A stretch of DNA of 47,282 bases from Hespellia stercorisuis DSM 15480 (GTDB taxonomy: Bacteria > Bacillota > Clostridia > Lachnospirales > Lachnospiraceae): positions 1 through 47,282 of the forward strand of contig NZ_FQZY01000007.1 of assembly GCF_900142165.1 (NCBI RefSeq). The letters run 5' to 3'. Shown piece by piece: positions 1 to 7,995 of the stretch (positions are counted from its first letter, which is position 1; the number at the start of each line of letters is the position of its first letter). Position numbers and translations under genes: made by a program. Under the pieces are notes generated by a model. The model made no database searches. It was not told where the DNA came from and worked only from the letters and a program-made list of their open reading frames with translations.

Positions 1-470
1 GTTTTCGCGGACTGACAGTAACGAATGAAGATGTATCCTACATTTTTAAGTACACAACAATGTACTTGGAATAACAAGGTTATTTTAGCACAGGTGGTGG
101 TTAAATGAAAGACGAAATAACTGAATAATCCACATTTTTTTAGGATTGGCTTCGTGGACCCATACGAAGTGCATAACAAAAGGCGTTAACAAGGAAAATG
201 TGGATAAAGTGCTAAAAAACATACACAGTAGATGAGGGATAGACACAATTAAATTTATTCCTCAACGCTGTGACCAATTGTTTTTCATTGGACTTCTTTT
301 CTTATCTATTGTATAATAAATGATTGAAAATGATGTTGGAGGGAAAATACCTTTTGACACGGTAAGTGTCCACAGAACTCCCCCGCTTCAGACGCGCAGA
401 TGGCAGCGAAAACAATTCGCTCTCTCCCATCTGCTCTGATAAAACAAATAGAAAGAAAAGAGGCAGACTC
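1..470 (+). other. Gene-poor leader region upstream of malic enzyme
   Basis: No convincing gene lies here. Several inverted repeats are visible: AAGTACA at 48-54 with TGTACTT at 61-67; an 11-bp pair ATCCACATTTT (128-138) and AAAATGTGGAT (195-205) that encloses a 6-bp hairpin CTTCGT/ACGAAG (150-169); and, in the malic enzyme leader, a two-layer stem of GCAGATG/CATCTGC (396-402, 428-434) around AGCGAA/TTCGCT (405-410, 416-421). The start of the region may be the tail of an upstream transcript outside the window. Confidence 0.6.
288..317 (+). promoter_or_regulatory. Promoter for malic enzyme
   Basis: A TTGGAC -35 (288-293) and a perfect TATAAT -10 (312-317) are separated by 18 bp, a sigma-A type promoter. 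The start codon at 471 then has a leader of about 145 nt with a strong two-layer hairpin. Confidence 0.7.
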
Positions 471-1619
471 ATGACAAACAACGAAAAAGCACTTCAGATG
501 CACGCAGAATGGAACGGAAAATTAGAGACCGTAGCAAAGGCACACGTCAATACACGCGAGGATCTGGCCATCGCCTACACTCCCGGCGTAGCTGAACCTT
601 GTAAGGTTATCGCTAAGGATCCGGAGGCGGCCTACGTTTATACCCAGAAAGCCAACACCGTCGCTGTCGTATCCGATGGAAGTGCAGTTCTCGGTCTCGG
701 CAATATCGGCGCCCTTGCCGCTATGCCGGTCATGGAAGGAAAGGCTGTATTATTTAAAGAATTTGGCGGTGTCAACGCCGTTCCGATCTGCCTTGACACG
801 CAGGATACAGAAGAAATCATCAAAACAGTCGTCAACATTGCTCCTGCATTCGGAGGAATCAATCTGGAGGATATCTCCGCACCGCGCTGCTTTGAGATTG
901 AGGAACGCCTGAAAGAGCTGTTGGACATTCCGGTCTTCCACGACGATCAGCACGGAACTGCCATCGTTGTACTCGCAGGTATTATCAACGGACTGAAGGT
1001 TACCGGCAAGAAGAAGGAAGACTGCAGGGTTGTTGTAAACGGTGCAGGCTCCGCCGGCGTTGCCATCACAAAGCTTCTTCTCAAATACGGCTTTATCCAT
1101 GTCACCATGTGTGATATCAGCGGTATCCTCGGGAAAGATTCCAAGGATCTGAACTGGATGCAGCAGAAAATGGTGGAGCTCACCAATCTGGAAGGAAAAA
1201 CAGGTACACTTGCCGACGCGCTGGTCGGTGCTGACATCTTTGTCGGCGTCTCTGCACCGGGAATCGTCTCAAAAGAGATGGTTGCTTCTATGAATCAGGA
1301 TTCGATCCTGTTTGCAATGGCCAACCCGGTACCGGAGATCATGCCGGATCTTGCGAAAGAGGCCGGCGCAAGAGTCGTGGGAACCGGACGTTCCGATTTC
1401 CCGAATCAGGTCAATAACGTCGTAGCATTCCCGGGCATCTTCAAAGGTGCACTGGAGGGCAGAGCCACCCAGATCACCGAGGAGATGAAGCTTGCAACCG
1501 CCCACGCCATCGCGGGACTCGTTCCGGATGAGGAACTGAGCGATGTCAACATTCTGCCGGAAGCATTCGATCCGCGGGTTGCCGATGTTGTGAGTAATGC
1601 CGTCAAAGCACTGATATAA
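471..1619 (+). CDS. NAD(P)-dependent malic enzyme
   Basis: Oxidative decarboxylation of malate to pyruvate in the cytosol, an anaplerotic/overflow step. The 382-residue protein is the short bacterial type without a phosphotransacetylase domain. Visible motifs: YTPGVAEPC near the N-terminus (catalytic Tyr region), MEGKAVLFKEFGGVNAVPICLD in two parts carrying the catalytic Lys, FHDDQHGTA (metal-binding aspartates), and GAGSAGVA (dinucleotide-binding loop). The frame is open further upstream to a GTG at 366, but the ATG at 471 follows AAAAGAGGCAG at good spacing and gives the family's normal N-terminus, so I chose it. It is the first gene of a plus-strand run, with its own promoter and structured leader. 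Family assignment is secure; NAD versus NADP preference is not visible. Confidence 0.95.
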   Translation: MTNNEKALQMHAEWNGKLETVAKAHVNTREDLAIAYTPGVAEPCKVIAKDPEAAYVYTQKANTVAVVSDGSAVLGLGNIGALAAMPVMEGKAVLFKEFGGVNAVPICLDTQDTEEIIKTVVNIAPAFGGINLEDISAPRCFEIEERLKELLDIPVFHDDQHGTAIVVLAGIINGLKVTGKKKEDCRVVVNGAGSAGVAITKLLLKYGFIHVTMCDISGILGKDSKDLNWMQQKMVELTNLEGKTGTLADALVGADIFVGVSAPGIVSKEMVASMNQDSILFAMANPVPEIMPDLAKEAGARVVGTGRSDFPNQVNNVVAFPGIFKGALEGRATQITEEMKLATAHAIAGLVPDEELSDVNILPEAFDPRVADVVSNAVKALI

Positions 1620-1696
1620 CATATGATAATGTCAGGGAATCAAATTCCTGCATGACCTTTCGACTTCGGTATCACATTTTTAAGAGGGGGAGATTT

Positions 1697-2632
1697 ATGA
1701 GACGATGGGGTGAGAAACGGTACAATTCCCTGGATTATTACTGTAAGACAACATACGGTGAAAAACTGTACAAAGTCGTGCTGAACGGAGGCATGTCCTG
1801 CCCCAATCGGGACGGGACCATCGGCGTGGGCGGCTGCATCTTCTGCAGCGCCCAGGGATCCGGCGATTTTGCCGGGTCTCCGGAGCAGACCATCACGCAG
1901 CAGTTGATCCGGGGAAAAGACCAGCTAAAACAAAAACGGCCCATCCACTCTTTCATCGCCTATTTTCAGGCCTTTACAAACACCTACGGCTCCGTCGAAT
2001 ATCTGCGGCACATTTTTATGGAGGCCATCGCGGATCCGGAGGTGCGGATTCTTTCCATCGCCACGCGCCCGGATTGTCTGGGGGACGATGTGCTGGAGCT
2101 TCTGGCCGAATTAAATCAGATCAAACCCGTCTGGGTCGAACTCGGGCTGCAGACGATTCACACTTCGACCGCCGCCTATATCCGGCGCGGCTATACACTG
2201 GATGTGTTTGACCGGGCAGTCTCCGGCTTGAGGAGGATCGGAGTTGACGTGATCGTCCATGTCATACTCGGGCTGCCCGGCGAGGATTCTGCGCAGATTG
2301 CAGACACACTGCATTATCTCAACCGGATGGACATACAGGGAATCAAGCTTCAGATGCTTCACGTTCTGAAGGGAACGGATCTGGCTGCGGATTATCAGGC
2401 ACACCCTTTTTGGATTCCTTCTATGGAGGAATACGTGGAACTGGTATCTACATGCATTGCTCAGCTTCGCCCGGACATTGTCGTTCACCGTATCACAGGA
2501 GACGGTCCGAGTGATCTGCTGATTGCACCGGTCTGGAGCAGCAGCAAGCGGACTGTACTCAACAACATCAATAAATATTTAAAAGAACAGGATATATGGC
2601 AGGGAAAATTCTATGCCGGAAAGGAGTCGTAA
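1697..2632 (+). CDS. YhcC/TIGR01212-type radical SAM protein
   Basis: A 311-residue radical SAM enzyme of the YhcC family. The cluster ligands are seen in CPNRDGTIGVGGCIFC near residue 35, with the long first spacing that is typical of this family rather than the usual CxxxCxxC. Downstream it has a normal TIM-barrel core (GLPGED motif) and a C-terminal tail. The substrate of the family is not settled; a role in RNA or protein modification is inference. The start is the ATG at 1697 after a strong AGGGGGAG site, not the upstream ATG at 1652. It ends directly against the DUF4364 gene, whose ATG begins at the next base, so the two are probably co-translated. Confidence 0.88.
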   Translation: MRRWGEKRYNSLDYYCKTTYGEKLYKVVLNGGMSCPNRDGTIGVGGCIFCSAQGSGDFAGSPEQTITQQLIRGKDQLKQKRPIHSFIAYFQAFTNTYGSVEYLRHIFMEAIADPEVRILSIATRPDCLGDDVLELLAELNQIKPVWVELGLQTIHTSTAAYIRRGYTLDVFDRAVSGLRRIGVDVIVHVILGLPGEDSAQIADTLHYLNRMDIQGIKLQMLHVLKGTDLAADYQAHPFWIPSMEEYVELVSTCIAQLRPDIVVHRITGDGPSDLLIAPVWSSSKRTVLNNINKYLKEQDIWQGKFYAGKES

Positions 2633-3145
2633 ATGACCGAAACATTTACACTTTACAAATTAATCGTACTATTTATGCTGGAAAAGGTAGACTTTCCCAT
2701 GACGACTTCACAAATTTCAGAATTTATTCTGGACAAGGGATACACCAGCTATTTCACACTTCAGGAGGCACTCTCCGATATGGTTGATGCTGAGCTGCTG
2801 CGCGTGGAGAATACCCACAACAGAACGCTATATCATCTGACAGAGAGCGGCGCGAAGACAATCTCTTATTTTCAAAATAAAATATCCCCCGCTATTCAGG
2901 AGGATATCAACGATTTTCTAAAAGAGAAAAAATATGATTTAAAAGAAGAAGTCTCCATCAAATCTGATTTTTACATGAACACCAACCACGAATATGAGGT
3001 TCGCTGCCAGATTGTGGAGGATGGCCATGATTTGATTGATCTGAAACTCACAGTGCCGACTAAGACCGAGGCCATAGCGATTGCAGACAGCTGGCAGAAA
3101 AAGAACCAGGAAATCTACGCGCTCCTCATGGCTAATCTTCTTTGA
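2633..3145 (+). CDS. DUF4364 family protein
   Basis: A 170-residue protein matching the DUF4364 family of Clostridia. The N-terminal half reads as a winged-helix (MTETFTLYKLIVLFML, then TSQISEFIL and a LQEALSDMVDAELL helix, followed by a turn with TLYHLTESG). This suggests DNA binding, but its target is unknown. It has no signal peptide. It starts immediately after the stop of the radical SAM gene. Its last 14 bases overlap the end of the convergent rarA gene. Confidence 0.85.
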   Translation: MTETFTLYKLIVLFMLEKVDFPMTTSQISEFILDKGYTSYFTLQEALSDMVDAELLRVENTHNRTLYHLTESGAKTISYFQNKISPAIQEDINDFLKEKKYDLKEEVSIKSDFYMNTNHEYEVRCQIVEDGHDLIDLKLTVPTKTEAIAIADSWQKKNQEIYALLMANLL

Positions 3146-4448
3146 TGTGCCGCATGTGTTCCACGATATTTTTTTCATATCCGTTGTCACTGGGTTCATA
3201 AAACACTTCATCTTTAATCTCGTCCGGCAGATACTGCTGTGCCACATAATGGTTCGGATAATCGTGGGCATACTGATAGCCCACTCCATGTCCAAGCTTT
3301 GCGGATCCCTTGTAATGGGCATCCTGCAGATGAACCGGCACAGTAGTTTTTTTATGCTTTACATTCTCCATCGCCGCAAAAATCGCATTGACCGCAGAAT
3401 TGCTCTTCGGTGCCGTCGCCACATAAAGCACAGCATGAGCCAAAATGATCTGCGCCTCCGGCATTCCGATGCGCTCCACCGCCTGGGCTGCGGAAACCGC
3501 CACCGTCAGTGCCCCCGGATCTGCATTTCCCACGTCCTCCGATGCACAGATCATGATTCTGCGTGCGATAAACTTCACATCCTCACCGGCATACAGCATC
3601 TTCGCCAGATAGTACACCGCCGCATCCGGATCCGATCCGCGCATGCTTTTGATAAATGCCGATATCGTGTCGTAATGATTGTCGCCCGTTTTGTCGTAGC
3701 GCACCACTCTCTTTTGTATGCATTCCGATGCCACGTCCAGCGTAATGTGGATTTTTCCATCCTCGCCGCGCCCGGTTGTCAGGATGCCCAGTTCAATCGC
3801 ATTTAATGCATTTCTCGCATCCCCTCCGGCAAGATCTGCCAGAAAGTCCATGGCCGCATCATCAATCTCGGCGTGGTAACTTCCCATCCCCTTTTCGTCA
3901 TCGTAGACCGCCCTGTGAAGAAGTGTCTTGATGTCCTCTTTGGAGAGCGGCTTTAATTCAAAGATACTGGAACGCGAGATCAAAGCCCCATTCACCTCAA
4001 AATACGGATTTTCCGTCGTGGCTCCGATCAGGATCAATGTACCGTCCTCCACAAACGGGAGCAGATAATCCTGCTGACTTTTATTGAACCGGTGGATCTC
4101 ATCCACGAACAGAATTGTTTTCTTCTGATACATGCCCAGCGTGTCCTTCGCCTCACGAACCACTTCCTCCATATCCTTCTTGCCCGCGACCGTGGCGTTG
4201 ATCTGCTTAAACTGCGCACTAGTCGTGTTGGCAATCACCTTGGCAAGGGTCGTCTTTCCGGTTCCCGGAGGGCCATAGAAAATAATCGATCCCAGCTTAT
4301 CCGCCTTGATCGCGCGGTATAGCAGCTTATCCTTTCCGATAATGTGCTGCTGTCCCACCACCTCTTCCAGCGTTGTGGGGCGCAGTCTTGCCGCCAGCGG
4401 CGACTCCTTTTCTTTTGTATTTTCTCTCATATAATCAAACAGATCCAT
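3132..4448 (-). CDS. rarA: Replication-associated recombination protein A (RarA/MgsA)
   Basis: AAA+ ATPase of the clamp-loader superfamily that acts at stalled replication forks. Visible: RLRPTTLEEVVGQQHIIG at the N-terminus, Walker A GPPGTGKTTLA, Walker B ILFVDEIHRF, sensor-1 LIGATTENP, arginine-finger region SRSSIFEL, and the MgsA C-terminal domain with SMRGSDPDAA and ASEDVGNADP. The length of 438 residues is normal. The start at 4448 (MDLFDY) has a GGAG site six bases upstream; an ATG four codons earlier (4460) is also possible. Transcribed from the deacetylase side; its end overlaps the DUF4364 gene on the other strand. Confidence 0.93.
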   Translation of the reverse strand: MDLFDYMRENTKEKESPLAARLRPTTLEEVVGQQHIIGKDKLLYRAIKADKLGSIIFYGPPGTGKTTLAKVIANTTSAQFKQINATVAGKKDMEEVVREAKDTLGMYQKKTILFVDEIHRFNKSQQDYLLPFVEDGTLILIGATTENPYFEVNGALISRSSIFELKPLSKEDIKTLLHRAVYDDEKGMGSYHAEIDDAAMDFLADLAGGDARNALNAIELGILTTGRGEDGKIHITLDVASECIQKRVVRYDKTGDNHYDTISAFIKSMRGSDPDAAVYYLAKMLYAGEDVKFIARRIMICASEDVGNADPGALTVAVSAAQAVERIGMPEAQIILAHAVLYVATAPKSNSAVNAIFAAMENVKHKKTTVPVHLQDAHYKGSAKLGHGVGYQYAHDYPNHYVAQQYLPDEIKDEVFYEPSDNGYEKNIVEHMRHIKED

Positions 4449-4487
4449 ATTCTTCTCCATTTCAATTCCTGGTTAAACCCGATATTT

Positions 4488-5168
4488 TCAATCCATCAGC
4501 AGCTCATCAACCGTCACGAACTCGTACCCCTCTGCCTGCAGCAGCTCGATGATCCGAAGCGCCGCACGCACCGAACTGTCGTAGCAGTCATGTAATAGAA
4601 TGATATCATTTTCTTTCACGTTCGTCACTACCTTATTTACAATTTCATCCTCGTTCCCGGTGGCCCAGTCCATCGGATCCACGGTCCACATAACCTGGAG
4701 CATGGGCAGTACCTGTTCCAGGTTATCCTTCCACACACCAAAAGGCGGCCGTATATATTCTACGCTCTGCCCCGTCACCCCGCTGATTACCGCATTGGTC
4801 GCCTCAATTTCCTCCTGCGCTTCCTCAAAGGAGACTTTAGACAGCTCCACATGGTGAAACGTATGGTTTCCAATCAAGTGCCCCTCCTCCTGCGTCCGCA
4901 GGACAATCTCAGGATTTTCCTCCGCATTCTGCCCGATCAGAAAAAAAGTTGCCCGCACATTCCGCTCCTTCAGTCCGTCCAGCAAAACCGGTGTATAGAC
5001 CGGATTCGGCCCATCATCAAACGTAATCGCAATCCGGGGCTTTTCTTCCGCACCACTCGGATCTGCCGATACGGGCACCGCTCCCCTGCTCCCAATCCCC
5101 AGAGCCACCACAAGACACAAAATACCGATCAGCTGCATCACAGCATCCCACTCACAATTCCACCGCAA
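4488..5168 (-). CDS. Polysaccharide deacetylase (NodB domain), membrane-anchored or secreted
   Basis: A 226-residue carbohydrate esterase family 4 protein. After a single N-terminal hydrophobic stretch (about residues 11-25, MQLIGILCLVVALGIG) comes the NodB domain. Motifs: TFDDGPNP (motif 1, catalytic base and metal Asp), NHTFHH (motif 2, metal histidines), RPPFGVW (motif 3), DPMDWATG (motif 4) and LLHDC (motif 5). It probably removes N-acetyl groups from peptidoglycan or another wall glycan outside the membrane. The start is a TTG at 5168 behind GGGAGAG; an in-frame ATG ten codons later lacks a good ribosome site. Upstream neighbour of rarA on the same strand. Confidence 0.88.
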   Translation of the reverse strand: MRWNCEWDAVMQLIGILCLVVALGIGSRGAVPVSADPSGAEEKPRIAITFDDGPNPVYTPVLLDGLKERNVRATFFLIGQNAEENPEIVLRTQEEGHLIGNHTFHHVELSKVSFEEAQEEIEATNAVISGVTGQSVEYIRPPFGVWKDNLEQVLPMLQVMWTVDPMDWATGNEDEIVNKVVTNVKENDIILLHDCYDSSVRAALRIIELLQAEGYEFVTVDELLMD

Positions 5169-5202
5169 TCACTATCTCTCCCACACGCGTTCTATTTTAT
5201 AT

Positions 5203-5217
5203 GTAAAGCAACTTTAC
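5203..5217. repeat. Inverted repeat upstream of the deacetylase
   Basis: GTAAAG, a three-base spacer, then CTTTAC, in the divergent deacetylase/MATE intergenic region. It could be an operator; no regulator is linked to it. Confidence 0.3.
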
Positions 5218-5253
5218 CTTATTTTTCCCCTCATACTTCATCTTATTATATGA

Positions 5254-5282
5254 TTGTCAATATATGATAATAGTGTTATACT
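5254..5282 (+). promoter_or_regulatory. Promoter for MATE transporter
   Basis: TTGTCA (5254-5259), a 17-bp spacer and TATACT (5277-5282), about 88 bp ahead of the start codon at 5370. Confidence 0.7.
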
Positions 5283-5369
5283 GTTTACGCTCTGCATCGA
5301 GGAAATAAGCGCGATCCGGATAGATGCTGTGAGCTTACTACAAAGAATACATTTGAGAGGAAATTTTAT

Positions 5370-6737
5370 ATGGAAAAGAATATACAGCAGGAAAACAAGA
5401 TGGGAGTTATGCCCATCCCCAAGCTACTGATCACCATGTCTCTGCCGATGATTATCTCCATGCTTGTCCAGGCACTCTACAACATCGTGGACAGCATTTT
5501 CGTAGCACAGATTGGAGAAGATGCACTCACCGCAGTTTCACTGGCTTTCCCGATACAGAATCTGATGATCTCCATCGCAGCGGGAACCGGTGTCGGAATC
5601 AACGCACAGGTATCCAGACATCTCGGCGAAAAACATTTTGAAGAAGCCAATATCGTCGCCCGCAACGGAATTTTCTTAGGAATTATGAGTTCCATTGTTA
5701 TGGCCGTCATCGGCGGCTTCGGCGCCCGGATGTTTTTCACATTCCAGACCAATGACCCTGCTATCATCCAATACGGTGTCTCTTACATGCACATCATCAC
5801 GATCGTTTCCGTCGGTGTGTTCATGCAGATTACATTTGAACGTCTGATGCAGTCCACCGGGAGAACCTTCTATAATATGATCACGCAGGGGACCGGCGCC
5901 ATCATCAACATCATTCTGGATCCGATCCTGATTTTTGGATTGTTCGGATTTCCACGGCTCGAGGTGGCCGGTGCAGCCATTGCAACCGTTGCCGGACAGC
6001 TGATTGCACTTGCAATGTCGATCTACTTTAACTGCCGGAAAAATCCGGAACTGAATATCAACATGATGCGTTTTCGCCCCGACGCAGAAACCATCGGTGA
6101 AATATACAAAATCGGCATCCCTTCCATCATTATGCAGTCCATCGGATCTGTCATGGTGTTTGGTATGAATAAGATCCTGATGACGTTCTCCTCCACTGCA
6201 ACTGCGGTCTTCGGCGTCTATTTCAAACTGCAGAGCTTTATCTTCATGCCGGTCTTTGGACTGAACAACGGTATGATCCCCATCATCGCCTATAACTATG
6301 GGGCGCGGCACAAGAAGCGCATCACTTCGACCATGAAAATGAGTGTCATCCTCGCCATGGGTATCATGTTCATCGGTTTCCTGCTGTTCCAGTTGCTGCC
6401 CGCGCAGCTGCTCGAGATGTTTGACGCCTCCGAGCACATGCTGGAAATTGGAGTTCCTGCACTGCGAATCATCAGCATCAGTTTCCTGTTTGCCGGGTAC
6501 TGTATCATCATCGGTTCTGTGTTCCAGGCTCTCGGAAACGGCATGTACAGCCTGATTGTCTCGGCGGCAAGGCAGCTCGTCGTTATTCTTCCTCTTGCAT
6601 ACATTTTTGCGGAGGTGTTCGGCCTGGATGCTGTGTGGTGGTCAATTCCGCTGGCAGAGCTGGTGTCTGTAACCTTGTCATCCCTCCTCCTGAAACGGAT
6701 TTACCGTCTGAAGCTGAAGGGACTCGGGGAGGCTTAG
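5370..6737 (+). CDS. MATE family efflux transporter
   Basis: A 455-residue multidrug/toxin extrusion transporter of the inner membrane, expected to export cationic compounds with a Na+ or H+ gradient. It has the usual two halves of six helices. The first half begins with PKLLITMSLPMIISMLVQALYNIVDSIFV in segments, the classical MATE opening, followed by GEDALTAVSLAFPIQ; the second half begins near residue 240 with IGIPSIIMQS. Length is normal. The start ATG follows GAGAGG at nine bases. It is preceded by its own promoter and followed by galK after a 73-base gap. Substrate cannot be inferred. Confidence 0.93.
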   Translation: MEKNIQQENKMGVMPIPKLLITMSLPMIISMLVQALYNIVDSIFVAQIGEDALTAVSLAFPIQNLMISIAAGTGVGINAQVSRHLGEKHFEEANIVARNGIFLGIMSSIVMAVIGGFGARMFFTFQTNDPAIIQYGVSYMHIITIVSVGVFMQITFERLMQSTGRTFYNMITQGTGAIINIILDPILIFGLFGFPRLEVAGAAIATVAGQLIALAMSIYFNCRKNPELNINMMRFRPDAETIGEIYKIGIPSIIMQSIGSVMVFGMNKILMTFSSTATAVFGVYFKLQSFIFMPVFGLNNGMIPIIAYNYGARHKKRITSTMKMSVILAMGIMFIGFLLFQLLPAQLLEMFDASEHMLEIGVPALRIISISFLFAGYCIIIGSVFQALGNGMYSLIVSAARQLVVILPLAYIFAEVFGLDAVWWSIPLAELVSVTLSSLLLKRIYRLKLKGLGEA

Positions 6738-6810
6738 ACCTGGTGTAGGTGCACTGGTATTCCCGCGATACCGGGACGGTGTTTTTGTGATTTGGAAAGA
6801 GAGGTTTTCA

Positions 6811-7995
6811 ATGAGAGAACAATTAGAGAGTACATTCAAAGAGTTATTCGGCAGTGCCGACGGCGCTGAATTTTTCTTCGCACCTGGAAGAGTCAATCTG
6901 ATCGGTGAGCATACCGATTATAACGGCGGTCACGTATTCCCGTGTGCCCTGACTCTTGGAACATACGGAATGGCCCGAAAGAGAGCCGACAACAAGCTCC
7001 ATTTTTATTCCCTGAATCTGACGAAGCCCGGCGTGATCGAAGTCCCTCTTGACCATCTGGATTACAGCGACAACTATAACTGGGCGAACTATCCTCTGGG
7101 CGTTGTCTGGGCATTTGCACAAAGAGGCAAAACACTGGATACCGGAATGGATCTGTTGATCTGGGGTAATATTCCCAGCGGCTCCGGACTGTCCTCCTCC
7201 GCTTCTCTGGAAGTCCTGACAGGGCTGATCTTAAAAGATCTGTATCATTTTCCGGATCTGACCATGATAGATCTTGCCCTGATTGGACAGTATTCCGAGA
7301 ACAATTTTAATGGAATGAATTGTGGCATCATGGACCAATTTGCCGTTGCCATGGGCAGAAAAGACCACGCAATCTTTCTGGATACCAGTGATCTCAGCTA
7401 TGAATATGCGCCGATACAGCTTGCCGATTCCAGGATTGTCATCACAAACAGCAAGGTAAAGCACAGCCTCGTTGATTCCAAATACAACGAGCGCCGCGAA
7501 GAATGCGCCACCGCACTGTCCCAACTGCAGACGGTCACAGGTATCCGTTCTCTCGGGGAGCTTGACATTGACACCTTTCTTCAGCTTCAGGATGTCATTG
7601 ATCATCCGGTTGTGCGAAAACGAGCCCGGCATGCTGTTTGCGAAAACCAACGGACCATTCAGGCCGCAGCCGCGTTAAAAGCTGGCAATGTGAACCGTTT
7701 CGGGGAACTGATGAACCAGTCCCATCTCTCTCTGCGGGACGACTATGAAGTTTCCTGCGATGAGATCGATATTCTGGTGGATCTCGCATGGACAGTTCCG
7801 GGCGTCATCGGTTCTCGAATCACCGGCGGTGGATTCGGCGGATGCACCGTAAGCATCGTCCATAATGATGCTGTGGATACTTTTATCGAGACCCTCGGAC
7901 CCCAATATCAGGAAAGAACCGGCTATAAGGCTGATTTCTATACCGTCGATATCGGGGACGGCGCGAAGAAGCTGGACGCTGCAGCAGCGTTTTAA
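6811..7995 (+). CDS. galK: Galactokinase
   Basis: Phosphorylates D-galactose to galactose-1-phosphate, first step of the Leloir pathway; GHMP kinase, 394 residues. Visible: the galactokinase signature GRVNLIGEHTDYNGG at about residues 27-41, the ATP-binding GHMP motif SGSGLSSSASLEV, the catalytic Asp region NCGIMDQFAVAMG, and GGGFGGCT near the C-terminus. The ATG at 6811 has AAAGAGAGG upstream; an in-frame GTG at 6787 is less likely. No other gal genes are in the window. The stop codon TAA shares the bases TTAA (7992-7995) with the stop of the convergent nadE. Confidence 0.95.
   Translation: MREQLESTFKELFGSADGAEFFFAPGRVNLIGEHTDYNGGHVFPCALTLGTYGMARKRADNKLHFYSLNLTKPGVIEVPLDHLDYSDNYNWANYPLGVVWAFAQRGKTLDTGMDLLIWGNIPSGSGLSSSASLEVLTGLILKDLYHFPDLTMIDLALIGQYSENNFNGMNCGIMDQFAVAMGRKDHAIFLDTSDLSYEYAPIQLADSRIVITNSKVKHSLVDSKYNERREECATALSQLQTVTGIRSLGELDIDTFLQLQDVIDHPVVRKRARHAVCENQRTIQAAAALKAGNVNRFGELMNQSHLSLRDDYEVSCDEIDILVDLAWTVPGVIGSRITGGGFGGCTVSIVHNDAVDTFIETLGPQYQERTGYKADFYTVDIGDGAKKLDAAAAF

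Noticed and set aside
105-128. Seven-codon frame (MKDEITE) behind AGGTGGT
   Set aside because: Too short to support; it may be chance or the tail of something outside the window.
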